NCBI GenBank assembly: GCA_013041975.1
Contig: JABDQZ010000101.1
Coordinates: 1-15,555, forward strand
Direction: 5' to 3'
Length of the DNA stretch: 15,555 nt
Source of the DNA: Gammaproteobacteria bacterium
Lineage (GTDB): Bacteria; Pseudomonadota; Gammaproteobacteria; Chromatiales; Chromatiaceae
This document shows positions 1-6,445 of the stretch, piece by piece; the stretch's first letter is position 1; every line of letters begins with the position of its first letter. The notes under the pieces were generated by a model. The model worked only from the letters and a program-made list of their open reading frames with translations, had not been told where the DNA came from and searched no databases. A program made the translations under genes and the position numbers.

Positions 1-606
1 GTTCCTTTACTCAGACTCGACTTTGCTACGTTGTATAACAAATACATCGGTGAAACAGAGAAAAATCTGCGACAAGCACTACAAACGGCCGAAGTCATGT
101 CACCCTGCGTGCTGTGGATTGATGAAATTGAAAAAGGCATAGCACAAGGTAACAGTGATGATGGTGTCTCACAAAGGATACTGGGCACGCTATTGACCTG
201 GATGGCTGAAAACGACAACAAGGTCTTTATTGTCGCCACAGCCAACGATATCGAAAGCCTGCCACCCGAACTGATGCGCAAGGGCCGTATTGATGAAATT
301 TTTTTCGTCGACTTACCGCAACAAGATGTACGTTCAGAAATTTTCAGTATTCATTTAAGACGCCGCAACCAGTCTCCCGCTGCCTTTGATCTTGAAGCAC
401 TGGCCGATGCCAGTAGCGGATTCAGCGGTGCAGAAATTGAACAGGTGATTGTATCGGCACTGTACACAGCTCAATCGACACAGGAAAAAATCAATACTGG
501 AATTTTGCTGGCCGAAATCGAAAAAACCCAGCCTTTGTCAATTGTTATGGCCGAGAAAATGGAATATCTGCGCAACTGGGCGACAGACAGAACGGTTCCG
601 GCTTAA
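1..606 (+). CDS. AAA+ ATPase, Ycf46-like, C-terminal part (partial at window edge)
   Basis: The reading frame is open from base 1, so the gene starts upstream; 201 residues are visible before TAA at 604-606. What is seen is the second half of an AAA+ module. Walker B is CVLWIDEIEKG (about residues 36-46, D41 and E42), sensor 1 is IVATAND (N82), the arginine-finger region is ELMRKGRIDEIFF, and the helical lid carries GFSGAEIEQ. The Walker A loop lies outside the window. The wording (LYNKYIGETEKNLR, ILGTLLTWM, PPELMRKGR, and the end LRNWATDRTVPA) matches the Ycf46-type AAA family found in many proteobacteria and cyanobacteria. These are soluble ATPases whose substrate is not well established; a role linked to carbon uptake or photosynthesis has been proposed for cyanobacterial members. 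The next gene converges on it with a 10-base gap and no clear terminator. The ATPase call is secure; the cellular role is not. Confidence 0.9.
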   Translation, partial: VPLLRLDFATLYNKYIGETEKNLRQALQTAEVMSPCVLWIDEIEKGIAQGNSDDGVSQRILGTLLTWMAENDNKVFIVATANDIESLPPELMRKGRIDEIFFVDLPQQDVRSEIFSIHLRRRNQSPAAFDLEALADASSGFSGAEIEQVIVSALYTAQSTQEKINTGILLAEIEKTQPLSIVMAEKMEYLRNWATDRTVPA

Positions 607-616
607 GCTTATAGCA

Positions 617-976
617 TCAAGCAGCAATCAGATTTGCCGTTGTTGACTGAAGTTTTCTCAGTTCTTCACAAATCTTCATTGGCTTATCGAAAGCCACTGC
701 TGAACAAAAACGCTCTTCATCATAAAGATTGTCATCTGCCCTGACGACAGTGACCGGAATATCACGTTTGCGCAGATTTTCAATTGAAATCAACAGCATC
801 AGTTTCTGCCCGGGCTGAAATTCACGGTCAGTGAAGAAATGCGCCCCCACTTCGGACAGGTCACTACAGACACAGAAGGCTGTTTGATTATCTGCTTGAT
901 TGTCGACAAGCGTAAACTGGATATTTTCCGAATTTCCGCACTGTAAACGTACGGATTCTCTGGCGTTATTATTCAT
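617..976 (-). CDS. PilZ-domain protein, probable c-di-GMP receptor
   Basis: A 119-residue soluble protein that looks like a stand-alone PilZ domain. Both halves of the c-di-GMP binding signature are visible: RESVR (residues 6-10, RxxxR) and DLSEVG (residues 39-44, DxSxxG), followed by beta-strand-rich sequence with PGQKLMLLI and a final helix. The spacing and size fit the family. The protein would bind cyclic di-GMP and pass the signal to a partner such as a motility or secretion component; no partner is named by the neighbours. The ATG at 974-976 has GAGGA about 10 bases upstream on the coding strand. A 6-bp inverted repeat (996-1001 with 1009-1014) lies in the leader just before it. The call is by motif; the partner is unknown. 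Confidence 0.85.
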   Translation of the reverse strand: MNNNARESVRLQCGNSENIQFTLVDNQADNQTAFCVCSDLSEVGAHFFTDREFQPGQKLMLLISIENLRKRDIPVTVVRADDNLYDEERFCSAVAFDKPMKICEELRKLQSTTANLIAA

Positions 977-1124
977 TGTAACTACATCCTCAAATACAGC
1001 TTCTTACGAGCTGTTATCAGGAATAATTTACCATAATCTCAACACATTAGTTGGTTAAATTTTATACAGCTGAATTATGAAGACGTCCGGTTACAGATTG
1101 ATAACCGTAAGCACTGAATCAGGA
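977..1124. other. Intergenic region upstream of the PilZ gene
   Basis: This 148-base AT-rich gap separates two minus-strand genes, long enough that the PilZ gene probably has its own promoter, though I find no convincing -35/-10 pair. It holds two small inverted repeats. One is CGGTTA/TAACCG (1088-1093 and 1102-1107, 8-base loop) without a following T-run, so it is a poor terminator. The other is ACAGCT/AGCTGT (996-1001 and 1009-1014, 7-base loop) in the PilZ leader. Confidence 0.4.
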
Positions 1125-1457
1125 TTATTTTGCGGGCTTGTCTGAATCCGTTACATCAAGAGGATCCCAGACATAGGCAGGGCCTTTCATCAGGTAAACG
1201 ATAAAAGCAGCAAAGGCAATAGTAAGAATAATGGACCAGCTGGCTACCCAGATAGCGATTGCCATGATATTGATAGTGTCCAGGTACTTCGCTGTTTCCT
1301 GCAGGTTAGCTTGTGGAGCCATGAAATGCGCCAACAGGGTACACAATGCAATGAGTAAAGTACTGGATAACAGCAACCAGGGCGTTTTTTTGAGAATTTT
1401 CCACTCCAGGCCATGGGGACTGCGCGGATACCCTGATAATTTGTTAAAAAATGCCAC
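1125..1457 (-). CDS. Small two-helix inner-membrane protein, unknown function
   Basis: I do not recognise the family. The protein has two clear hydrophobic segments (roughly residues 28-44 and 62-88 counted from the GTG start), a basic N-terminal stretch with PRSPHGLEWKILKKTPW, and a short soluble tail with KGPAYVWDPLDV. This suggests a small integral membrane protein with both ends on the same side. I prefer the GTG start at 1455-1457 (110 residues) over the in-frame ATG at 1470-1472 (115 residues). GTG has AGGGA seven bases upstream, whereas the ATG has no ribosome-binding site and lies inside a 13-bp hairpin. If so, the ribosome-binding site is in the 3' arm of that hairpin (1459-1494) and translation may depend on its opening. 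It lies about 100 bases downstream of the secreted FKBP gene on the same strand and could be read from the same transcript. Confidence 0.65.
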   Translation of the reverse strand: MAFFNKLSGYPRSPHGLEWKILKKTPWLLLSSTLLIALCTLLAHFMAPQANLQETAKYLDTINIMAIAIWVASWSIILTIAFAAFIVYLMKGPAYVWDPLDVTDSDKPAK

Positions 1458-1458
1458 T

Positions 1459-1494
1459 GGCTGTTCCCTCATATGTATGCTTGAGGGAACAGCC
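1459..1494 (-). promoter_or_regulatory. 13-bp perfect stem-loop covering the ribosome-binding site of the small membrane protein gene
   Basis: GGCTGTTCCCTCA (1459-1471) and TGAGGGAACAGCC (1482-1494) are perfect inverted repeats around a 10-base loop. On the minus strand the AGGGA that precedes the GTG start lies in the 3' arm. The stem could therefore block ribosome binding, or act as a weak terminator for the upstream FKBP gene, since a run of six Ts follows about eight bases later. A canonical terminator would have the T-run directly after the stem, which it does not. Confidence 0.7.
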
Positions 1495-1496
1495 TA

Positions 1497-1518
1497 TGAA
1501 ACCAGTAAGATAGTTTCA
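1497..1518 (-). promoter_or_regulatory. Second, smaller stem-loop next to the 13-bp hairpin
   Basis: TGAAAC (1497-1502) and GTTTCA (1513-1518) form a 6-bp inverted repeat with a 10-base loop, two bases from the larger hairpin. The two stem-loops together fill most of the space between the secreted FKBP gene and the small membrane protein gene. Function is unknown, and a chance match is possible for this shorter stem. Confidence 0.4.
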
Positions 1519-1553
1519 CTGACTTTTATCAACTTTTAGCCGGATTTTCAGCC

Positions 1554-2243
1554 TTATTTAATGCCTAATAGTTCAATTTCGAAAATCAGTGTTTCATTTG
1601 GGCCAATTTTTGGTGGAGCACCATTCTCACCGTAAGCCAGGTCTGAGGGCATCACTACTTTCCATTTGCCACCGGTTTTCATACGGGTGATCGCTTCACG
1701 GAAACCGGGAATCACACCATTTAAAGGAAAACTGGCCGGTGAACCGCGCTCTACAGAGCTGTCAAACACAGTACCATCGACCAGTGTGCCGTGATAATGC
1801 ACTTCTACTGTATTTTCTGCTGCAGGCTGTTTACCTTCTCCTGCCTTCAATACCTTGTATTGCAGACCGTTCTCTAATACGACTACACCATCTTCACTCT
1901 TATGCTTGTCCTGAAAGGCTTTACCTTCATCCAGCGTCGCTTGAGCGGCCTGTTTTTTCGTGTCCAGAATCTTGTCGCGCTGCTTATCCAGTGCTTGCTG
2001 CATGGCCTGTACATCCAATCTCAGCGGTTTGTCATCGAGTACATCAGTCATCGCCGCAACGAATGCTGCCGTATCAATCTCTGAAACTCCGGAAGCTTTT
2101 AGTTGATTGACAATATTATTTGCCATGATGAAGCCAAAAGCATAGGAATATTTTTCCTTATCTGATTTCAGTTCACTCGCTGAAACAGGATTAAACGCAG
2201 CCAGAAAAATTGCCATCAAGACAAATTTGAATACTGATTTCAT
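1554..2243 (-). CDS. Periplasmic FKBP-type peptidyl-prolyl isomerase (FkpA/Mip-like)
   Basis: A 229-residue secreted prolyl isomerase and chaperone. A signal peptide (basic start MKSVFKF, hydrophobic core, probable cleavage after VSA at residue 22) sends it to the periplasm or outer envelope; there is no lipobox cysteine. Residues about 24-115 form the helical FKBP N-terminal dimerisation domain. Residues about 128-229 are the FKBP catalytic domain, with EVHYHGTLVDGTVFDSS, GVIPGF, MKTGGKWKVVMPSDLAYGENGAPP and a terminal LIFEIELLGIK; the pocket residues Y150, F160, D161 and Y204 are present. Length and layout match the FkpA/FklB/Mip group. The ATG at 2241-2243 follows AAGGAGA by six bases, a strong ribosome-binding site. 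Its leader carries a 7-bp palindrome (2269-2285). The subfamily name (fkpA, mip or fklB) cannot be settled here. Confidence 0.93.
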   Translation of the reverse strand: MKSVFKFVLMAIFLAAFNPVSASELKSDKEKYSYAFGFIMANNIVNQLKASGVSEIDTAAFVAAMTDVLDDKPLRLDVQAMQQALDKQRDKILDTKKQAAQATLDEGKAFQDKHKSEDGVVVLENGLQYKVLKAGEGKQPAAENTVEVHYHGTLVDGTVFDSSVERGSPASFPLNGVIPGFREAITRMKTGGKWKVVMPSDLAYGENGAPPKIGPNETLIFEIELLGIK

Positions 2244-2268
2244 TGATTTCTCCTTGGGTATTATTTTA

Positions 2269-2285
2269 TTTCCTGTATCAGGAAA
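2269..2285. promoter_or_regulatory. 17-base palindrome upstream of the secreted FKBP gene
   Basis: TTTCCTG (2269-2275), TAT, CAGGAAA (2279-2285) is a perfect 7-bp inverted repeat with a 3-base centre. It lies 26 bases upstream of the FKBP start codon, next to an AT-rich stretch containing TAAAAT on the minus strand that could be a -10 box. The short centre suits a dimeric repressor or activator site better than a hairpin. No regulator can be named. Confidence 0.5.
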
Positions 2286-2301
2286 CTATTTCATTAATTA
2301 C

Positions 2302-2329
2302 TTAAGTGCCTTGTTATTTTGACCGATAA
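2302..2329 (+). promoter_or_regulatory. Candidate sigma-28 (FliA) flagellar promoter
   Basis: ACCGATAA at 2322-2329 matches seven of eight bases of the FliA -10 consensus GCCGATAA. TTAAGTGC at 2302-2309 is a fair -35 (five of eight against TAAAGTTT) with a 12-base spacer, one more than usual. It lies about 50 bases before the start codon of a small flagellar-rod-like protein, which gives independent support. The predicted transcript would begin near 2336, just before the hairpin at 2342-2362. Confidence 0.55.
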
Positions 2330-2341
2330 CCTGTGTGAGAA

Positions 2342-2362
2342 AAGCATAAAAGTTTTATGCTT
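2342..2362 (+). promoter_or_regulatory. 10-bp inverted repeat at the predicted mRNA 5' end
   Basis: AAGCATAAAA (2342-2351), one central G, and TTTTATGCTT (2353-2362) form a perfect inverted repeat. If transcription starts near 2336 it would form a stem-loop at the very 5' end of the message, as in mRNAs protected from decay. Otherwise it may be a dimeric operator. It ends 16 bases before the ATG, leaving the weak ribosome-binding region free. Confidence 0.5.
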
Positions 2363-2378
2363 GGATCACCAATTCATT

Positions 2379-2639
2379 ATGGTCAGCAGTATCGGAGCAG
2401 CAACAGTGGTTAACTCAATTCAAGGCAATGCATTACAGGGGATTCAGCAGGCCCGTGCCAAAATGCAGCAGAATGCTTCCGATATCGCTCGAGCCAACAA
2501 TGTGAATGAACCCAGCAATCTCGATGCCGCCCGTTCACTGGTCGAACTCAACCAGAATAAAAATGCTGCGCTGGCTTCGATGAAAGTCATCAAGGCTGAA
2601 AATGACATGCTGGGCGCGTTGCTGGATGTCACAGCCTGA
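2379..2639 (+). CDS. Small flagellar-rod-like protein (putative motility protein)
   Basis: An 86-residue protein without signal peptide or membrane segment. Its C-terminal half (SLVELNQNKNAALASMKVIKAENDMLGALLDV) resembles the C-terminal helix of flagellar rod and hook proteins (FlgG/FlgE/FlgC type, where a motif like L..Q.A..AN.KVI...DEMLG..L is typical). The N-terminal part (MVSSIGAATVVNSI) is also helical. It could be a rod-hook accessory protein or a relict; small proteins of this kind are often labelled putative motility protein. I chose the ATG at 2379 over an in-frame TTG at 2319 because that TTG lies on top of the predicted sigma-28 promoter. The ribosome-binding site is weak (GGAT about 12 bases upstream). 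It converges on nadC with a 5-base gap. No other flagellar gene is in the window. Confidence 0.7.
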   Translation: MVSSIGAATVVNSIQGNALQGIQQARAKMQQNASDIARANNVNEPSNLDAARSLVELNQNKNAALASMKVIKAENDMLGALLDVTA

Positions 2640-2644
2640 ACGCT

Positions 2645-3484
2645 TCAGCTTCTGGCAAATCGCATCGATAAATCCACTGCATTGATATGCTTGGTCAACT
2701 CTCCAATTGAAATGTCATTGACGCCAGTTTCTGCAATCGCCCTCACTGTCTGCAAATTCACATTACCGGAAGCTTCCAGACGCGCCCTGCCCTGATTGAT
2801 GAGCACTGCTTCGCGCAATTGTTGCAGGCTAAAGTTATCCAGCAATAGTCTTTGAGCACCGGCTTGCAGCGCCTCTTTCATTTCATCCAGACTCTCGACT
2901 TCTATCTCAATTTCAGTATCAGCAGGCGTTTGTAATAATGCCTGCTGCAGTGCCTTGCTGATGGAACCGGCTGCCATAATATGATTTTCCTTGATCAGCA
3001 CTGCATCGTATAAACCCACACGATGATTCACACCGCCACCGCAGGTAACGGCATATTTCTGAGCCAGCCTCAGGCCTGGAATCGTTTTACGCGTGTCCAG
3101 AATATTGACCTTAAAAGGGCTGACAGCATCGACATAACATCGGGTTCTAGTCGCAACTGCTGACAAGGTCTGAAGAAAATTCAGCGCTGTGCGTTCACCG
3201 GTTAAAATTGATGCGGCATTGCCCGAAACAGTGCATAGCAGTTGATTCTCTGACACAGTCTCACCATCAGTTGATGACCATTCGATAGTGATGGCTTTAT
3301 CAAGTTGACGAAAAACCTCATCAAACCAGTCTCTGCCGGCAAGAACAGCCTCGTCCCGGCTGATCACTCGCGCAACTGTCTGTTCATCAACAGGCACCAG
3401 TGCCGCTGTCAGGTCACCTGATCCAACATCTTCATTCAACGCCAGCTTGACCTGTCGCTGAATTTCTTCAGCATCGATCGGCAT
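2645..3484 (-). CDS. nadC: Nicotinate-nucleotide pyrophosphorylase (quinolinate phosphoribosyltransferase)
   Basis: A 279-residue cytosolic enzyme that joins quinolinate and PRPP to give nicotinate mononucleotide, CO2 and pyrophosphate, in de novo NAD synthesis. The family's landmarks are all visible: GERTALNFLQTLSAVATRTR (residues 96-115), ILDTRKTIPGLRLAQKYAV (128-146), GGGVNHRVGLYDAVLIKENH (149-168), EIEVESLDE (193-201), LLLDNF (213-218) and EASGNV plus ISIGELTKH in the closing barrel strands. Length is typical. The ATG at 3482-3484 lies five bases after the stop of the upstream cytosolic FKBP gene and has no clear ribosome-binding site, so translation may be coupled to that gene. No other NAD-pathway gene (nadA, nadB) is in the window. 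Confidence 0.97.
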   Translation of the reverse strand: MPIDAEEIQRQVKLALNEDVGSGDLTAALVPVDEQTVARVISRDEAVLAGRDWFDEVFRQLDKAITIEWSSTDGETVSENQLLCTVSGNAASILTGERTALNFLQTLSAVATRTRCYVDAVSPFKVNILDTRKTIPGLRLAQKYAVTCGGGVNHRVGLYDAVLIKENHIMAAGSISKALQQALLQTPADTEIEIEVESLDEMKEALQAGAQRLLLDNFSLQQLREAVLINQGRARLEASGNVNLQTVRAIAETGVNDISIGELTKHINAVDLSMRFARS

Positions 3485-3489
3485 ACTGT

Positions 3490-3837
3490 TCAGGAATCGA
3501 TCGACAACAGTTCTACTTCAAATACCAGTGTAGCATTTGGAGGAATTACACCACCTGCTCCAGCGGCTCCGTAACCCAGTTGGGGAGGAACCGTCAGTTT
3601 ACGGGTACCACCGACTTTCATACCCTGCACACCCTCATCCCAGCCACGAATCACGCGACCACCTCCAAGCGGAAACTGGAAAGACTGGTTACGATCCTTG
3701 CTGGAATCGAACTTGCTGCCATCCGTTAACCACCCGGTGTAATGGACCGAAACATTCTGTCCGGCTTCTGCAACAGCGCCATCACCTTCAACGGTATCTT
3801 CGTATTTCAGACCGGAATCTGTCATTTTTTCTGTCAT
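3490..3837 (-). CDS. Cytosolic single-domain FKBP-type peptidyl-prolyl isomerase
   Basis: A 115-residue soluble prolyl isomerase consisting of the FKBP catalytic domain alone, with no signal peptide or dimerisation domain. Visible motifs are VHYTGWLTDGSKFDSS (residues 31-46, pocket Y33, F43, D44), FPLGGGRVIRGWDEGVQGMKVGG, a LGYGAAGAGGVIPPNATL loop and the terminal strand FEVELLSI. This is the FKBP12-like bacterial type. The ATG at 3835-3837 is preferred; a TTG six codons upstream keeps the frame open but has no better ribosome-binding site. An ATG four codons further in is also possible. It sits five bases upstream of nadC and probably shares a transcript with it. Its partner proteins are unknown. 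Confidence 0.93.
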   Translation of the reverse strand: MTEKMTDSGLKYEDTVEGDGAVAEAGQNVSVHYTGWLTDGSKFDSSKDRNQSFQFPLGGGRVIRGWDEGVQGMKVGGTRKLTVPPQLGYGAAGAGGVIPPNATLVFEVELLSIDS

Positions 3838-3922
3838 TGCTATTCTCTGTATCAAAAAAAGATAATGATTTTACAGAAAAAACTTTGTTACTGATAACTA
3901 GTTGGCCGAATCTGCGATCGGT

Positions 3923-6301
3923 CTAGCCAGCAGCTGAAGCATTTTTCTTCAAATGGTCAACCATTGAAGTCATGGCACGCTCCAGCAGGGGAGCAGATTT
4001 TTTCTCCAGTAACCTGGCCTTTTCCATACGGAACAGTTCAGCCAGTTCATTTTGGGTGAGTTCTGCGAGCTTGGTACCTTTGCGTCCAACAAAGACCAGC
4101 GTTTCGGTGATTGAGCTGCGCCATGAAAGTTTGCCCCGCATCAGTTGGTCATCAGAGGAGGTCCACTCAACCCAGGCACCTAAGCCGATTTCACTGGCAA
4201 GATTATCAAATTCGTCCAGTTCCTTTTTATCCGGCTTTTGTGCACTGACCAGTGGACTTTCAATCAGGTTATTGCGCACTGTGGGAACAGGCTTTTCCGA
4301 AGAAAGCGGTGCTTTTTCAACTTTGTTCGCGTCATCGCCGGCATCAACCGCCGGCTCTGCTGTTTTAGTTTGCGACGATTCTGTTGATACTTCTGGTGCG
4401 CTGGTTTCCTGTTTGGTCTCCTCTGGTTGAGGTTCTTCAGTCTTGATGCCTTTTAACGCCTTGATATGGCAGGACTGTAACTGTTTGAGCATGACACCGA
4501 GCTTGTGCTGATCATATGAAATCTCTACCAGTTCACTACGTAAGGCCTTGAGCAGTTCAGGTATGGATTTGAGCAGGCGTTGGCGATCGGAAATCTCTAC
4601 CTTGGGTTGCACACTCCACAACAGCTTATCAACCAGCCCGACCAGACGTAACCATTTCTCACTGTCTTCGCCCTGTCTCAGGAAGGCCAGTGTCAATGCA
4701 TCTTTCCAGCCGTCTTTTAGTAATTCCTTTACGACTTCAGGCAGGTTGCCAACGCCCTTGGTGCGTGAATTGATCACCTCGGCAACACGAATCTGCGCAA
4801 GTTTCATTTTCTCCTTGCCCTTAGTCACCTCGGTTATGCGCTCTTCAACAATTTCTGCACCCTGCTCTTCCTTGTTTATGAACTGGGAGAAATCTTCATA
4901 AAGGGTTTCAAACAGGGTGAGATCTTCATGAAAATCATTAAGAATCGTCTCAACGATGACTGAAATCCGGCCATAGAAGCCCTCTTCTGAACGGTCACCA
5001 TCATCGACCCAGCCCACCACTGATTTAGCCAGTAGATTCAACAACCGCCTTGCAGAATGCTGCTTGTTGGAGAAAAACTGGCGATCCATAATCGCCACTT
5101 TCAACATAGGAATCTGCAGTCGGCTTAATAGTGCCTTCATCGCATCCGGAAGGTTGTTATCTTCCAGAATGAACTCAAACAGCATCGAGATGACATCAAT
5201 GGTATCTTCATCCATGCCATTGAATGCTTTTGACGCCGATTCACCACCTGTTCCGAGGGAACCGTTAAGCTTTTCCCTGAGCTGCTGGATTTCGGCCGAC
5301 ACATCTTCCAGTGATTTATCTGCGGCAGAATTACTGGAAGTCTGCAGACCCGAAAGTGCCGACAGCAATTCAGTCGCTTCTACCTTGGGAAGATTGGCCT
5401 GCTGTGGTGATTGCGAACCACGGCTGTTATGCAATAATCCCCGCAGGTCATTAAACAGTGCTGCCTGCTCACCTTCTGACATTGATGCCTGCTGATCGGC
5501 GTCAGCAGCATTTACGCTTTGCGTGTCATCAATTTCCTGCGTGATTTCCTTCTGGCGGATGACGGCAGGAGACACCGGATTTTTCTTTACACGACTGGGT
5601 AACTTGGGCAGAACACCGGCGTCCTTGAGCAAATCATTAAGTTCATCGTATATTGCTCCCAGATACTGGATTACCTCTTTCTCAAATAACTTGTAGATCA
5701 CCAGCTTGATACGCAGGTCAACATCCAGTCCCTTGATCGAAGCAGGGAAAGCCTGGCTTATGGCTGCCGGAGCCACCGGGTTCTGTTCATCAGTGACCTC
5801 ATCAACGCCCTGCATCGCTGCAAAACGCTGATTCAGCGCATAAACTTCCTTGCTGTACTGGCGCATGCCCTTGGCAATGACACCATCCAGCGCCAGATCT
5901 TCTTCCAGGTCTCCGGTATCAACCAGTGTCAGACTTTCCTCGTCAAAGTCCTGCAAACGGCTTTCAGTGATTTCCTGGTCAAATTCCTGATAGTTCCAGA
6001 ACTGGTCAAAACCCTGCATCACCTGGCGAACGTATTTCTTGATATAGGCATCACGCTGCTTGCGCAGCTGGCGCATGGTGTCAAAAAACAGATTATTTAG
6101 CGCGTCACTTTGACCGGACTTTTCAAACAAAGCCTGTTCAAAAAGCCCATCATCAAGCTTTTCGTAAAGACTCTGGATAAGGTTGGGTACCGTGGCAAGC
6201 AGGGTTTCACGCATTTGCGAAACCAGTTTGACTGACAGCGTCATGGCTCGCTCACGCGCCATATTCTCGAAGGAAACGACATTGTCCTGTTTGTCTGCCA
6301 C
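3923..6301 (-). CDS. DUF1631 family protein, large soluble, with a possible PilZ-like C-terminus
   Basis: A 792-residue cytosolic protein of the DUF1631 family, common in Pseudomonas-like gammaproteobacteria and of uncertain function. The first 600 residues are mostly helical (for example FFDTMRQLRKQRDAYIKKYV and a long MLFEFILEDNNLPDAMKALLSRLQ segment). Residues about 619-678 are an acidic, P/E/T/S-rich, probably disordered linker. The C-terminus (about 700-765) returns to a folded segment with GAWVEW, RGKLSWRS, LVFVGRKG and LAELTQNELAELF, which looks like the beta-barrel of a degenerate PilZ domain; that is my inference from sequence style. The start is GTG at 6299-6301, with AGGTAG about 10 bases upstream. 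An 85-base gap separates it from the downstream FKBP gene. Old annotations calling this family thymidine phosphorylase are not supported by anything visible here. Confidence 0.85.
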   Translation of the reverse strand: MADKQDNVVSFENMARERAMTLSVKLVSQMRETLLATVPNLIQSLYEKLDDGLFEQALFEKSGQSDALNNLFFDTMRQLRKQRDAYIKKYVRQVMQGFDQFWNYQEFDQEITESRLQDFDEESLTLVDTGDLEEDLALDGVIAKGMRQYSKEVYALNQRFAAMQGVDEVTDEQNPVAPAAISQAFPASIKGLDVDLRIKLVIYKLFEKEVIQYLGAIYDELNDLLKDAGVLPKLPSRVKKNPVSPAVIRQKEITQEIDDTQSVNAADADQQASMSEGEQAALFNDLRGLLHNSRGSQSPQQANLPKVEATELLSALSGLQTSSNSAADKSLEDVSAEIQQLREKLNGSLGTGGESASKAFNGMDEDTIDVISMLFEFILEDNNLPDAMKALLSRLQIPMLKVAIMDRQFFSNKQHSARRLLNLLAKSVVGWVDDGDRSEEGFYGRISVIVETILNDFHEDLTLFETLYEDFSQFINKEEQGAEIVEERITEVTKGKEKMKLAQIRVAEVINSRTKGVGNLPEVVKELLKDGWKDALTLAFLRQGEDSEKWLRLVGLVDKLLWSVQPKVEISDRQRLLKSIPELLKALRSELVEISYDQHKLGVMLKQLQSCHIKALKGIKTEEPQPEETKQETSAPEVSTESSQTKTAEPAVDAGDDANKVEKAPLSSEKPVPTVRNNLIESPLVSAQKPDKKELDEFDNLASEIGLGAWVEWTSSDDQLMRGKLSWRSSITETLVFVGRKGTKLAELTQNELAELFRMEKARLLEKKSAPLLERAMTSMVDHLKKNASAAG

Positions 6302-6389
6302 GGTTATATCTACCTGGTATCAGAAATTTTAACAATTAAGTGCTATTTTAGAGTAATTCATCAACAAACGTTTGAGAAATCCATCACAA
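6302..6389. other. Divergent intergenic region between the DUF1631 and DUF1538 genes
   Basis: This is the part of the 144-base divergent spacer on the DUF1631 side. It is AT-rich and must hold the DUF1631 promoter, but several TAAAAT-like boxes occur on the minus strand and none has a well-spaced -35. It also contains the 10-base palindrome CAAACGTTTG at 6365-6374. Confidence 0.35.
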
Positions 6390-6398
6390 TTGCGTGAT
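6383..6398. promoter_or_regulatory. Inverted repeat overlapping the -35 box of the DUF1538 operon
   Basis: ATCAC (6383-6387), a 6-base centre and GTGAT (6394-6398) form a 5-bp inverted repeat with 11-base half-site spacing, typical of a dimeric helix-turn-helix operator. It covers the predicted -35 hexamer (6390-6395), so a bound protein would block RNA polymerase. The regulator is not encoded in the window in any recognisable form. Confidence 0.4.
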
Positions 6399-6417
6399 TA
6401 CTCTCTTCGTGTAGAAT
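6390..6417 (+). promoter_or_regulatory. Sigma-70-type promoter of the DUF1538/PII-like/ampDE operon
   Basis: TTGCGT (6390-6395) and TAGAAT (6412-6417) are separated by 16 bases and match the -35 and -10 consensus well. Transcription would start near 6424, leaving a leader of about 22 bases before the GTG start at 6446. It is the only strong promoter I see for the seven plus-strand genes up to 10767. Confidence 0.65.
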
Positions 6418-6445
6418 CATTGCAAACAATAAACATAAAATCCCT

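Noticed and set aside
1088..1107. CGGTTA/TAACCG inverted repeat as a terminator of the small membrane protein gene
   Set aside because: A 6-bp stem with no following T-run on the coding strand; too weak to call.
2319..2378. TTG start giving a 106-residue version of the flagellar-like protein
   Set aside because: The added residues come from the predicted promoter and hairpin region and have no likeness to the family; the ATG at 2379 is better.
1554..3837. The two FKBP genes as a recent duplication
   Set aside because: One is a secreted two-domain Mip-type protein and the other a cytosolic single-domain FKBP12-type protein; they belong to different old branches of the family.
3972..5495. Several plus-strand open frames inside the DUF1631 gene
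   Set aside because: They lie opposite a long coherent minus-strand protein, have low-complexity Ser/Leu-rich translations, no ribosome-binding sites and no recognisable domains.
6365..6374. CAAACGTTTG palindrome as a regulatory site
   Set aside because: It is a lone 10-base palindrome, common by chance, and does not overlap a promoter I can define.
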